Source: Phragmites australis
Taxonomy: Eukaryota > Streptophyta > Magnoliopsida > Poales > Poaceae
Length of the DNA: 64,000 nucleotides
NCBI RefSeq assembly: GCF_958298935.1
Contig: NC_084927.1
Location: forward strand, 13,978,001 to 14,042,000
Reading direction: 5' to 3'
Part shown: positions 42,361-51,502 of the stretch, piece after piece
Layout: the number at the start of each line of letters is the position of its first letter
How positions within the stretch are numbered: position 1 is the stretch's first letter
Program-made: the position numbers and the translations under genes
The notes under the pieces: model-generated
The model's database searches: none
The model's input: only the letters and a program-made list of their open reading frames with translations
Told to the model about the DNA's origin: nothing

Positions 42361-43423
42361 TCAGTTGCAAAACATGTCGCCCAGTGGGTACGAGGTTGGG
42401 ACAGTGATGTCGTAGGCAAGGAAGTAGTGTCGGAGCTTGCACGAGGCCATCAACTGGGTGTAGGCTATTTTTTTGTGCTCAGTGTAACGTGTCTCGGCCC
42501 CGGCTAAGGCCTTTGAGATGTAGTATACAGCCCTTTGAGTAGGGCGACCACCACTTTTTTCCTCACTTACCAGAGCGGCGCTGATGGTGGATGTGAAGAC
42601 GGATAGGTACAGGAGGAGTCCTTCACCAGGGAGGGGCATCCCGAGGGTTTCGAGGTGGGAAAGGTGTGCTTTTAGGGCCTCGAAGGCTGCATGGCAGTTT
42701 GTTGTCCAGCTAAAAGAATCGGAGCCCTTTAGCATTTTAAAGAATGGGAGGTTGTGCTCATCGGATTTCCCGAGGAAGCGACTGAGGGCTGCGAGGCGGC
42801 CGGCCATGCGCTGTACTTCTTTAGCACTGGTGGGAGGAGACCTTTCCGCGATAGCACAAATCTTGCCCGGGTTAGCCTCGATGCCACTTTGGGAGACAAG
42901 ATATCCTAGCATTTTAAAACCTCTAGCTTCAAATACGCATTTCTCTGGGTTTAGCTGCACGCCAGTGGCTCAGAGGCTGTTAAATGTTTCTTGTAGGTTA
43001 GCAACGTGGGTGGCTTCTAGTTAGCTTTTTACCACGATATCGTCTACGTAGGCCCTTGATGTTGCGGCCCAACTGTTGTTGCAGGACCTTGTGTACTAGG
43101 CAGGAGAATGAGGCCCAGGCGTTTCGAAGACCAAAGGGCATCCGGACGTAGCAGTATACTCCTAAGGGGGTAACAAAGCTGGTCTTGTTTTCATCCTCAG
43201 TTGCCATCCACACCTGCTGGTATCCGGAGTAGGCGTTGAGGAAGCTTAGTATTTCGCAGCCGATGGTAGAATCCACCAATTAGTCGATGAGGGGGATATG
43301 GTACTAATCCCAGGGGCATACTTCGTTTAATGACATGAAATCGATGCACATACGCCATTTTCCGCTATGTTTTTTGACAAGAACGGTGTTGGAAAGCCAA
43401 TCAGAGTGTATAACCTCCCGGAA
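42361..43423 (-). pseudogene. D reverse transcriptase and first RNase H, N-terminus truncated
   Basis: Begins at the E3 join with [18 protein letters not shown], then LSFLNAYSGYQQVWM, TPLGVYCYVRMPFGLRNAWA and the box YVDD at 43,039-43,050. The box is intact but lies one base out of frame with the part before it, next to a GGG run. The 42,361-42,960 frame holds the thumb (NPEKCVFEARGFKMLGYLV) and RNase H 1 (LLLYLSVFTSTISAALVSEE, TRYTEHKKIAYTQLMASCKL), in which the first Asp is not present, as is usual in dual-RNase H elements. RT would copy RNA into DNA. Confidence 0.86.
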
Positions 43424-44142
43424 ACAATTGTGTTTGGCACTCCATGCAATCGAACAATCTCACGAAAGAACAAATCAGCAACATGAGTAGCATCATCGGT
43501 CTTATGGCATGGTATGAAATGTGCCATCTTCGAAAATCTGTCCACAACTACAAAGACACTATCCCTCCCCTTCTTTGTTCTAGGCAGTCCTAAAACAAAG
43601 TCCATAGAAATATCCTCCCATGGTGCACTAGGAACAGGTAGAGGCATATACAAACCGTGAGGATTAAGGCGTGACTTAGCTTTTTGGCATATTGTGCAGC
43701 GAGCAATGAATCTCTCCACGTCTCTCCTCATCTTGGGCCAAAAGAAATGACTAGCAAGGATGTCCTCTGTCTTCTTCACACCAAAGTGTCCCATCAGCCC
43801 TCCTCCATGCGCTTCTTGCAACAATAACAAACGCACGGAGCTAGCTGGAATGCATAGCTTGTTACCTCTAAATACAAACCCATCATTGAGGACGAATTTG
43901 TTCCACGTTTTTCCCTCCTTGCAATTTAGCAACACATCTTTAAAATCAGCATCTTGTGCATATTGCTCTTTTATTGTTTCCAAGCCAAAAATTCTGAAAT
44001 CAAGTTGTGAAAGCAAGGTGTAATGCCTATACAAAGCATCAGCAATGACATTCTCCTTCCCTTTCTTGTGTTTGATGACATAAGGGAAAGATTCAATGAA
44101 TTCAACCCACCTAGCATGTCAACGGTTCAATTTTGCTTGGCT
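43424..44142 (-). pseudogene. E3 RNase H end and truncated integrase
   Basis: After two TGA stops that fit CGA-to-TGA change (near 44,140 and 44,118), the frame at 43,327-44,034 resumes with [19 protein letters not shown] and the intact zinc finger ([29 protein letters not shown]-like). It reaches the first integrase motif [20 protein letters not shown] and [11 protein letters not shown]. There the element ends: the second Asp and the Glu are missing, and the frame runs on for about 32 codons into D sequence. Confidence 0.87.
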
Positions 44143-46035
44143 TCAAATATGTTTCAAAGACTCATGATCCGAATGTATAAAAAACTCTTTGGGCCATAAA
44201 TAATGCTGCCATGTTTCTAAAGTCCGAACTAGAGCAAGCAATTCTTTATCATAAGTAGAATAGTTCAAACTAGGTCCACTCAACTTCTCGCTGAAATATG
44301 CTACAGGTTTTCCCTCTTGTAACAACACACCTCTCAAACCAATTCCACTTGCATCGCATTCAAGCTCAAAAGTTTTAGTGAAATCAGGAAGTTGGAGCAA
44401 AGGTGCATGTGTTAACTTATCTTTCAATGTGTCGAAGGCGCTCTTGTGTGCTGTAGCCCATGTGAATGTAACACCCCTCTTGATGAGTTTGTGCAATGGG
44501 GCTGCAATGGTGCTGAAATCCTTCACAAAGCGGCGATAGAATCCAGCAAGTCCAAGAAAACTTCTCACTTGTGTGACCGTCGTGGGAACCGGCCAGCTAT
44601 GTATGGCTTCAACCTTAGCTTGATCAACTTCAATTCCCTGTGGGGTCACAACATAGCCAAGAAAAGAGACTCGATCCGTGCAAAAGGTGCACTTCTCAAG
44701 GTTACCAAACAAACGTGCATCACGTAGAGCATCAAAAACAGCACGCAAATGATCGAGATGTTCCTCTAGTGATTTGTTGTATATCAAAATGTCATCAAAA
44801 TATACCACCACAAATCTGCCAATGAAAGCGCGTAAAACTTCGTTCATTAATCTCATGAAGGTGCTGGGTGCATTAGTGAGACCAAAAGGCATGACCAACC
44901 ACTCATATAGACCAAACTTAGTTTTAAACGCTGTTTTCCATTCATCTCCTAGCTTCATGCGAATCTGGTCGTAACCACTACGCAAATCAATTTTTGTGAA
45001 CACAATTGAGCCACTTAATTCATCTAGCATATCATCTAGCCTAGGAATAGGATGACGATATCTGATGGTAATGTTATTAATCGCTCGGCAGTCTACACAC
45101 ATGCGCCAAGATCCATCTTTCTTAGGAACCAAAAGCACAGGAATAGCGCAGGGGCTAAGAGACTCACGCACATAACCTTTGTCGAGCAATTCTTGCACTT
45201 GGCACTGAATCTCTTTAGTCTCTTCCGGGTTGGTCCTGTATGGCGCACGGTTGGGCAGGGAGGCCCCGGGAATGAGGTCAATCTGGTGCTCAATCCCACG
45301 AATTGGTGGTAGCCCCGATGACACCTCCTTTGGAAAAATGTACGCATACTCCTGCAAAAGGTTAGTGACAGCAGGAGGCAAGGAAGAAGGTATCTCCTCA
45401 AGTGAAAACAAAGTTTGTTTGCAAATTAAGGCATAGCAAACAGCAGTGGTAGCATTGATCTCATCCAAATCAGATTTGGTAGCAATGAAACATGACCCTT
45501 TCAGCTTAATCTCATTTTTAGTATCATGAACAGATTTGGCATTTTTCGTTTTATGCTTCTCAAGTTCATTTGCCACAATCTGATTTTCACTCTTAGCATG
45601 CTTCTGATTCTTCAATTTACTAGATCTAGTAAGTTCATCTTTTAAAATTGCTTCAGGAGACATTGGATGCAAAACAAATTTCTTGCCATTGTGCATAAAA
45701 GAGTATTGATTAGCTTTACCATGGTGCAAAGAATCAATGTCAAACTGCCATGGTCTACCTAACAACATAGAGCATGCTTGCATGGGCACAACATCACAAT
45801 CAATAGAATCATGATAAGAACCAATGGCAAAATTAATTCTCACCAACCGTGTTACCTTCACCTTACCGCTACTGTTCAGCCATTGAATGTAGTAAGGTTG
45901 CGGGTGTGGCCAGGTGCTCAACGCAAGCTTTTCCACCATTTCAGCACTTGCCAAGTTGTTGCAGCTCCCTCCATCAATGATCACTCGGCAAGAGCGCTCT
46001 TTGATCACACACTTGGTTTGGAACAAAGTGTGGCG
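44143..46035 (-). CDS. pol: E3 pol: protease, reverse transcriptase, RNase H (5' two thirds, open)
   Basis: An open frame of about 630 codons directly after the gag TAG and in the same frame. Protease comes first, with active site [12 protein letters not shown] (DGG, not DSG; residues about 16-27) and [11 protein letters not shown] Lys-rich linker follows to about residue 200. RT spans about 285-450, with [28 protein letters not shown] and an intact box YFDDILIY (about 409-416). RNase H starts near 545 with [22 protein letters not shown] and [12 protein letters not shown], and stops at 44,143. There is no ATG start, so translation would need fusion with or readthrough from gag. DGG proteases of this type are known in CRM-like chromoviruses. 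The RT motif GYDQI instead of GYHQI is unusual. Confidence 0.9.
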   Translation of the reverse strand, partial: RHTLFQTKCVIKERSCRVIIDGGSCNNLASAEMVEKLALSTWPHPQPYYIQWLNSSGKVKVTRLVRINFAIGSYHDSIDCDVVPMQACSMLLGRPWQFDIDSLHHGKANQYSFMHNGKKFVLHPMSPEAILKDELTRSSKLKNQKHAKSENQIVANELEKHKTKNAKSVHDTKNEIKLKGSCFIATKSDLDEINATTAVCYALICKQTLFSLEEIPSSLPPAVTNLLQEYAYIFPKEVSSGLPPIRGIEHQIDLIPGASLPNRAPYRTNPEETKEIQCQVQELLDKGYVRESLSPCAIPVLLVPKKDGSWRMCVDCRAINNITIRYRHPIPRLDDMLDELSGSIVFTKIDLRSGYDQIRMKLGDEWKTAFKTKFGLYEWLVMPFGLTNAPSTFMRLMNEVLRAFIGRFVVVYFDDILIYNKSLEEHLDHLRAVFDALRDARLFGNLEKCTFCTDRVSFLGYVVTPQGIEVDQAKVEAIHSWPVPTTVTQVRSFLGLAGFYRRFVKDFSTIAAPLHKLIKRGVTFTWATAHKSAFDTLKDKLTHAPLLQLPDFTKTFELECDASGIGLRGVLLQEGKPVAYFSEKLSGPSLNYSTYDKELLALVRTLETWQHYLWPKEFFIHSDHESLKHI

Positions 46036-47505
46036 CTAATTTTGTTCAGTCTTCTCCATTTGTGCGCTCAACACTCGCTTCACCACGAGGCTCTCATAGT
46101 GCTCAGCATGTTCTGTTCCAATGTGCTCCTCATCTTGGTTGTGCTCCCCATCTCCCCCTGCTTTGTTAGCTACAAGCAAAGCATATGTTTCTTCATCTAA
46201 ATCACTAGCAGAGGAGTACCCACCATCTGGACGCACAACTAGCACATGTGCGCTTGGGCAGTCCTTGCGAATATGGCCGTAACCCTTGCAACGGAGGCAT
46301 TGAATGTCTCTAGTTCGCCCCGAAGATGCAATTGAGGACAAACTCTTGGTTGGTGCAGCAGCTGCCCCCTTTGTTGTTTCAGGAGGGCAAGGTGAGGAAT
46401 TTGTCGTCGAAGGGCGTGGCTTGCTGCTTGAAGAAGATGGTGCAGTGGCTCGGTTCAGTTGACCAGCGGGGTTGGATGGTGTCCGAGAGGTAGCACTACC
46501 TGCAGAAATGTTAGTTCTTGTGCTAGCTCTCCATCCCTGTACTTCCCTTTCAGCCTTACAAGCAAGATGAAACAAACGAGTGATCGAATTGTATTCTTTG
46601 TAAGCCAAAATATCCTGAATTTTCCGGTTCAGCCCGCCCATGAACCTATCCATAGCTGCATCCTCATTTTCTACCAAACCACACCGAAGCATCCCTGTTT
46701 GCAGCTCTTGATAATATTCTTCTACAGATTTGTTTCCCTGTCTCAAAAGCTGTAGCTTATGCAGAAGATCTCGTGCATGATAAGAGGGAACAAATCTAGC
46801 TCGCATGATTCTTTTCATAGCTTCCCAAGTTTGTGGAGTGTTGTTTTGGTGGCTGCGAATGTATTCACTCCACCAAATAGAAGCAAAATCAGTAAACTCA
46901 CTAGTAGCAGCCCTAACACGTTTGTTTTCAGGAAAATCATGAGATGCAAATATTTGATCAACCGCTAGTTCCCAAGTAAGATATGCATTGGGGTCATATT
47001 TTCCATCAAAGGAGGGCATGCTAAACATGATCGTCCCCAAAGGGTCATCATTATCACGTACCTCTCGTCGTGGTTGACGAGCATGTGTACCATGTCGATG
47101 GCGGCGCTGCTGGTGGCGTCGCTGATCATTTACCTCACCATCGTGCTCGGTGTCCGTTGAATATTCCTCCTCATCATGTCCAGCTACACTGCTGTCGGTG
47201 TTGTTGTTGTTGCACCGTCCTGAACCATCATGGCCTTTCCGGTCCATCCTATCCAACAGCTCCAAAATACCTACAAGGGAGGTGTTAAGAGCCCCAAGAG
47301 TGCCTTCCAATGCTGTCAGTCTGGTGTTGGTGTTGATCTGCGTGGCCTCCAATTGACCTAGGCATTCATTGGTGACACGAACATCTTCATCAAGGTGTTC
47401 AGCATGGAGCCTCACTTTGCGCTCAAAGTGCTGCAGCAAGGCCTTCGATCGTGGTGACTGTGCGGGGTCCTTTCGTCTTCTCCTGGCATGGTTAGTGTGC
47501 AGCAA
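46036..47505 (-). CDS. gag: E3 gag
   Basis: A 489-codon open frame. Residues about 20-90 are helical and may form a coiled coil (LHAEHLDEDVRVTNECLGQL). An acidic and basic low-complexity region follows. The Gag core spans about 155-325 (MFSMPSFDGKYDPNAYLTWE, FASIWWSEYIRSH, EEYYQELQTGMLRCGL, DRFMGGLNRKIQDIL). A Ser/Thr/Pro linker leads to a CCHC zinc knuckle CLRCKGYGHIRKDC at about 403-416. It ends in an acidic tail and TAG at 46,036-46,038. The frame opens with CTG. The first in-frame ATG is near residue 87, while an ATG at 47,487-47,489 is in another frame (MPGEDERT), so a small indel near the start is likely. Gag would form the particle and package RNA. Confidence 0.9.
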   Translation of the reverse strand: MLHTNHARRRRKDPAQSPRSKALLQHFERKVRLHAEHLDEDVRVTNECLGQLEATQINTNTRLTALEGTLGALNTSLVGILELLDRMDRKGHDGSGRCNNNNTDSSVAGHDEEEYSTDTEHDGEVNDQRRHQQRRHRHGTHARQPRREVRDNDDPLGTIMFSMPSFDGKYDPNAYLTWELAVDQIFASHDFPENKRVRAATSEFTDFASIWWSEYIRSHQNNTPQTWEAMKRIMRARFVPSYHARDLLHKLQLLRQGNKSVEEYYQELQTGMLRCGLVENEDAAMDRFMGGLNRKIQDILAYKEYNSITRLFHLACKAEREVQGWRASTRTNISAGSATSRTPSNPAGQLNRATAPSSSSSKPRPSTTNSSPCPPETTKGAAAAPTKSLSSIASSGRTRDIQCLRCKGYGHIRKDCPSAHVLVVRPDGGYSSASDLDEETYALLVANKAGGDGEHNQDEEHIGTEHAEHYESLVVKRVLSAQMEKTEQN

Positions 47506-48520
47506 GCAAATTCACAATAATAGAAGCCTATCTCAACTAACAACACTAGGTGGCATCAATCCATCTATCTCTCAAACTTGTCCAACCAAGCTCTTACATG
47601 TTCTTACCATGCTATGCAGATGGTGTTGGAGACGGCAAGAACAACAACAATGGTGGCAACAAACAGAGTCCTGTGACGTTGTAGTCGGATTTGTGAAGCT
47701 ATAGGAGTGCTGAAAGTATTGAACAAGGTACAACTAGAACCACATTAGTCAATGCAAGTTGAATAGGTGTTCAAAGATAGTACCGTGCTGGCCCTAGGCT
47801 AACCCGTGCTAGAGACGCGAGCCTAGACACAAATGTTGTCACCGGACAGAGCAAACAATGGAGATGATGAGAGTAAACAACATTAACTTAACCCTTCTTT
47901 TTTTTGTTTCTTTCTTTCCTCCTTTTCCTTTCTTTTTCTTTTCTGTTTTCTGTTGTCTTTTCTTTTTTTTTGACAAGTAGCACAAACTGAACTTTTGCAA
48001 TATAATTATAACAAGATTGCAGCAAGTAGCATAGACTTTCTTTTACTAGGCACAAGGATTGCAGCAAGTAGCACAGATATGCAAATTGCACTCTCTCGTT
48101 CTCAAAACTGAATGTACTTAGATTTTCACAAAAAGAAGAGATGCATAAGGGAGTCTTTGTGCAGGTGTGGATGATGGTGATGGTGGTGAGGGTTGCAGCG
48201 AAAAGGTGGAGAGCAGCGCCAAATTCGGTGGTGGTGGTGGTAGTAGTTTTGGTGGAGATTGCAGCGGCTAAACTGGGGGAAAGGCAGCAGCGGCTCGTTT
48301 GGTGACCAAAACGTGATAAGAACTCGAAACTCTAAAGGATTAGAACCTAAGAACCAGCACTTGACACCACGATGTAAACCACAAACACAACAAGCAAAGA
48401 ACTAAGCAGAAATAGCAAGGCTCAAACTTGTTTTTGGGGATTTCGGTTCTATCCTATTTTTGGGATTTCTGGATTGTAGGTAAAACAAAGAATGGGTAGA
48501 ATCTCTCACCGAAAAACCTT
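47506..48520 (-). other. E3 5' leader
   Basis: About 1 kb between the primer site and gag. It holds a purine/pyrimidine-biased tract at about 47,897-47,975 (T/C-rich on plus) and a GGTGGT-rich stretch near 48,175-48,250. No coding domain is seen. Confidence 0.65.
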
Positions 48521-48533
48521 GCTCTGATTACCA
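48521..48533 (-). other. E3 primer binding site with one extra base
   Basis: The minus strand reads TGGTAATCAGAGC. It matches the initiator Met site TGGTATCAGAGC with one inserted A. It lies five bases inside the LTR end. Confidence 0.82.
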
Positions 48534-48538
48534 AATAA

Positions 48539-49142
48539 TGGAACCCACTAGGGTTTGTTCCTGATCCTTCGATGAGAGTTGGGGATAACTTCGATTTGGG
48601 GTGGATTCGACGTTGGCTGTCCGACTACAACGACCACAAGGGGCTGCGCCTTAGCAACAGGTACACCGTCTCCGTTGGTGATGTTCTTGCCATGCCAAGA
48701 ACACCGCTGCTCCTGCTAGCAATCGAGAACAAGCAAGAACAAGATGAACAAGCAAATAACTCACGGAATGAAATCCAAGGGATTGATCTGAATCACAAGT
48801 TGGGGTCTTGAATCAAGCAAATCGGGTGGTCTGATCGACACACGCGTTTACAAGGAAGTAGCGGTAGCTAACTTGCATCTAAACAAAACCCAACCTTGCT
48901 CCTGGTGGCTGAAGGTTCTATTTATAGGTAGAAGGCAGCCAGGAGGCGTGGGGTGAAGAAATCCTAGCACAAGATGGGCCCCTAGTGGGCTGAACTAGAT
49001 ACAAGGACCTCAGCCCAAGACTGGAGGTCTAAACGTCTTCTGATCGATTCTGAGCAGCTCCGGTGGAGTTTTGTAATGAGGTTGGATCCATTTGAAAGTA
49101 GACTTCAAGATCTTTCCAACAAGTACTCATGGGCCTCAAACA
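48539..49142 (-). repeat. E3 LTR
   Basis: About 604 bases, starting TGGAACCC and ending CTCAAACA in plus orientation, the same length as the E1 LTRs. A TATA box (TATAAATA on the minus strand) lies at about 48,921-48,928. It is flanked on the right by the pol tail and on the left by the primer site, so it served as 3' LTR for one copy and 5' LTR for the next. Confidence 0.78.
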
Positions 49143-49480
49143 ACCTTCGGAGTCAAAAAATATGGGCCAAGCAATTTGGGCCAACCTGGCTGTCCGAACT
49201 TGATGTCCGAACCTGATGTGCAAACTTCTACAGCTTGAAGATCTTGATGTCTGAAGTGGACATCCACACTTGAGTCATCTGGTTCTTCTCCCATGTTCCT
49301 AAGCATAAGAAAATCATCACAAGACTTTAGTAGTACCCCATTCAAAGAAGAACTCATTTTCAAAGCGAGGAACGACTTTACCTGATAATTGAGTTGTCGT
49401 GCCTGAGCTCTTGTCATTGGTCCTTGTTGTGCAGTAGGTGTAGTTGTATCGTTGGAAGGGATGTCCTCATCAGAAGTGTC
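49143..49480 (-). pseudogene. pol 3' tail of a second E copy, upstream of the shared LTR
   Basis: The minus-strand frame has DTSDEDIPSND, QQGPMTRAQARQLNYQVK, LKMSSSLNGVLLKSCDD and LRNMGEEPDDSS, matching the E1 tail (QGPITRARA, LRNMGEEP). Similarity begins sharply at 49,480. It ends near the LTR border with a stop at 49,136. Confidence 0.8.
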
Positions 49481-49566
49481 CTGCAGAGACGAAGTTGAAA
49501 GACAGAAGTTACTCAAAAGAGTTTGATTGTAACAATAGGAGTGGTAAGATGTTAACTCAAACTTAC
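49481..49566 (-). other. possible 86-bp intron or breakpoint before the E pol tail
   Basis: On the minus strand a strong donor GTAAGT starts at 49,566 and a T-rich acceptor TCTCTGCAG ends at 49,481, exactly where E similarity starts. Joining the sides keeps the reading frame (PPRTWPD before DTSDED). It could be a spliced intron or a chance match at a breakpoint. Confidence 0.35.
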
Positions 49567-49880
49567 ATCCGGCCATGTCCTGGGAGGTATCATTATCTCT
49601 AGAATAGTCCCACGCGAAGTGATCCCACGCTTTCAGGGACTCAACCTTTGGCTAATAATGTCTTTGGCCACATGCTACCTGGTCAAAACACTTTGACTAA
49701 GCTCACCAATCTTCTTGACGTAGTATGTAGTGTGGTCGAGCTCACGGTGCTTCTTTGACCATGATGAATTTGGGATGAGGTTGAAGGCCCTTATAAACTA
49801 AGGGAGAGGTGACAGGGTCGGGTTTGGGGACTTAAAACCAGTTCTCCTTCCAATCTTTCTTCCAAGAGGAGATTAGTGCA
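49567..49880 (-). pseudogene. unassigned decayed coding remnant
   Basis: One minus-strand frame reads DWKENWF, then SPLVYKGLQPHPKFIMVKEA, RPHYILRQEDW and VESLKAWDHFAWDYSRDND with about five stops. Amino-acid order looks protein-like, but I cannot place it in a family. It may come from a Gag-like or transposase-like ORF of another element. Confidence 0.35.
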
Positions 49881-50590
49881 ATCAGAATATATGAATTCTT
49901 CATTCTGTTATGCAGTTAGAAACCACAACCTCTGACACATTTATTTTCAGTATTCCTTTTTCAAATGATAGAAATACTGGAACAAGTTTAAGCTCAGTGC
50001 CATACAGAGGAAGGCTTCACACAAATGGAAAAACTGAGCATGGTTATCGAATTTGGATTCAAGTGGTGGAGCTCTATTTGGTAATGATCGAGAATGTTGA
50101 CAAGAAATTTGGAAGGGCAAACATTGAAACTGGATTGAAAAAATGATTCAAACACCATGAGCTCATGATCGAACTGGCAGGATGGGAATTCCTCACCAGA
50201 TGCCGCCTTCTAGTTGGCCAAATCGCAAGGAGGAACGTTTCCTTCACCTTCCAGTTGTTGCACCTTTGAATCTAGCATTGTCAAGATCACCTAGATGTCA
50301 GTCAGAAGCCTCATCTCGTCCAATGCTCGAAGGAGGCATCGGTGGCCTTCGCGTTGGATTTCTTCTCAGGCGAGGAAGGAGTGGCGGTGTTCTCAGAAGA
50401 GCTAGAGGCCATGGAGCGAGATTTCTATGTGATGCCGCATGCTTGGACGAAAAAAGGTGAAAGCTTGAAGCAGGTGATTGATGGTGAGAAGATGAAGTAT
50501 AGCTACAGTCCAGGTTTGTATGAATATAAAGCTTGGTACATAATATTTCTTTGGTAACCACTCTCGTTACTGTGGCACCTCATTCAACAT
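49881..50590 (+). other. unassigned sequence with two short plus-strand ORFs
   Basis: ORFs at 49,910-50,146 (78 codons) and 50,342-50,557 (71 codons, with EELEAMERDFYVMPHAWTKK) have no motif I recognise. They could be exon fragments captured by a transposon, or chance frames. No LTR, TIR or splice pattern is certain. There is no support for a working gene. Confidence 0.25.
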
Positions 50591-51502
50591 GAAAGACAGG
50601 ATGATGGAATCATGCAAATTTTTGCATGCCCAATTGAGTGCATTAAATGTGTCTATACTATACATTTCAAATTTTGGAGATTTCTTTTTTAACTCTACTC
50701 AGAGGTGGATGTGGAGAAGTCAAGTTTCTAAGCCTATTTTGAGCTTCGAGTGCGAACAGCGACAAGGCGCTCGACCCAATAGCGTTTCCACTCGATACTT
50801 AGAACAAGAAATCCTTCGCTCGATTCTTTCGAATGTAAGCTTGATCTGCCTTGCTCGACCAGGCCTAGACATGGCAGTGCATGAGTAGGTACTTGTGGAA
50901 ATCCTCCCTGCTGAGTAGAGTTAGGCCTACTGTCGAATATCTAACTATAGGGGTATAGGCGCATAAGAAATACATCATACACATAAAGGGTACACCATAC
51001 ACCTGATGGACAACTCCGGATATTGCAGATCCGATTCTACAAAACCCGATATACTTGGAGATCATGAAGACCTGTACTTGGAAGGTGTTGATCAGGTTAA
51101 CCAACTAGTACAACTAGTATACAAGCTGATTTGACTGTCTTGCCTTGATCGACAAGATGATGAACTCCCTATCGACTACGACTGGGATTAAGGTGGTGCT
51201 AGGACCCCTTTATAAGGCGGGGACCCTGACCCCTGAGGGGACAACTGACAACAAATCAATGCTTACACAACTTGACACAAGCACCAAAACCGTAGCTTTG
51301 GAGATTCTAGGTGACTTCAACTATAGATTAGTTTAGATCTGATCTACTTCATTGTAATAGGTTTAGCCATTTTGTTTGTACGAGACAATCTATATACAAC
51401 ATCATCCACACAAGATATAGGATATTACTCTACTTACGGGGCCCAAACATGTATACATCATGTGTCTTGTTTCCTGCTTGATCCATGATCTCGAAGGTAC
51501 CA
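50591..51502 (+). repeat. orphan LTR-like sequence
   Basis: The right half has the look of a retrotransposon LTR: a TATA-like CCTTTATAAGGCGGGGACC near 51,207-51,225, then CAACTGACAACAAATC and ATTACTCTACTTACGGGGCC near 51,423. No coding domain lies next to it. It ends where the C LTR begins (51,503). The family is not identified. The left edge is uncertain. Confidence 0.4.

Larger units (their letters stand above)
37506..43423 (-). mobile_element. D: Tat-lineage Ty3/gypsy with antisense extra ORF
   Basis: A minus-strand element with RT, RNase H, a second archaeal-type RNase H and integrase, ending at 40,514. Downstream of pol, plus-strand (antisense) coding sequence with introns fills 37,506-40,009. 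A dual RNase H and an extra ORF are hallmarks of the Tat lineage. Both LTRs, gag and protease are missing: the left side is cut by E2 and the right side is fused to E3. The region is GC-rich compared with its neighbours. Confidence 0.85.
43424..49480 (-). mobile_element. E3: Ty3/gypsy E-type element, best preserved copy, joined to a second copy through one LTR
   Basis: Minus strand. From right to left: pol 3' end of an upstream copy (49,480-49,143), one full LTR (49,142-48,539), primer site, leader, gag, protease, RT, RNase H and half of integrase, cut at 43,424 where D begins. A single LTR with internal sequence on both sides marks unequal recombination between two elements or a tandem array. 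Gag and pol are open over long distances, so this is the youngest coding copy in the window. Confidence 0.83.

Noticed and set aside
50342..50557. 71-codon ORF as a small host gene
   Set aside because: No recognised domain, no splice or promoter support, and it sits between retrotransposon remnants. It is left as unassigned.
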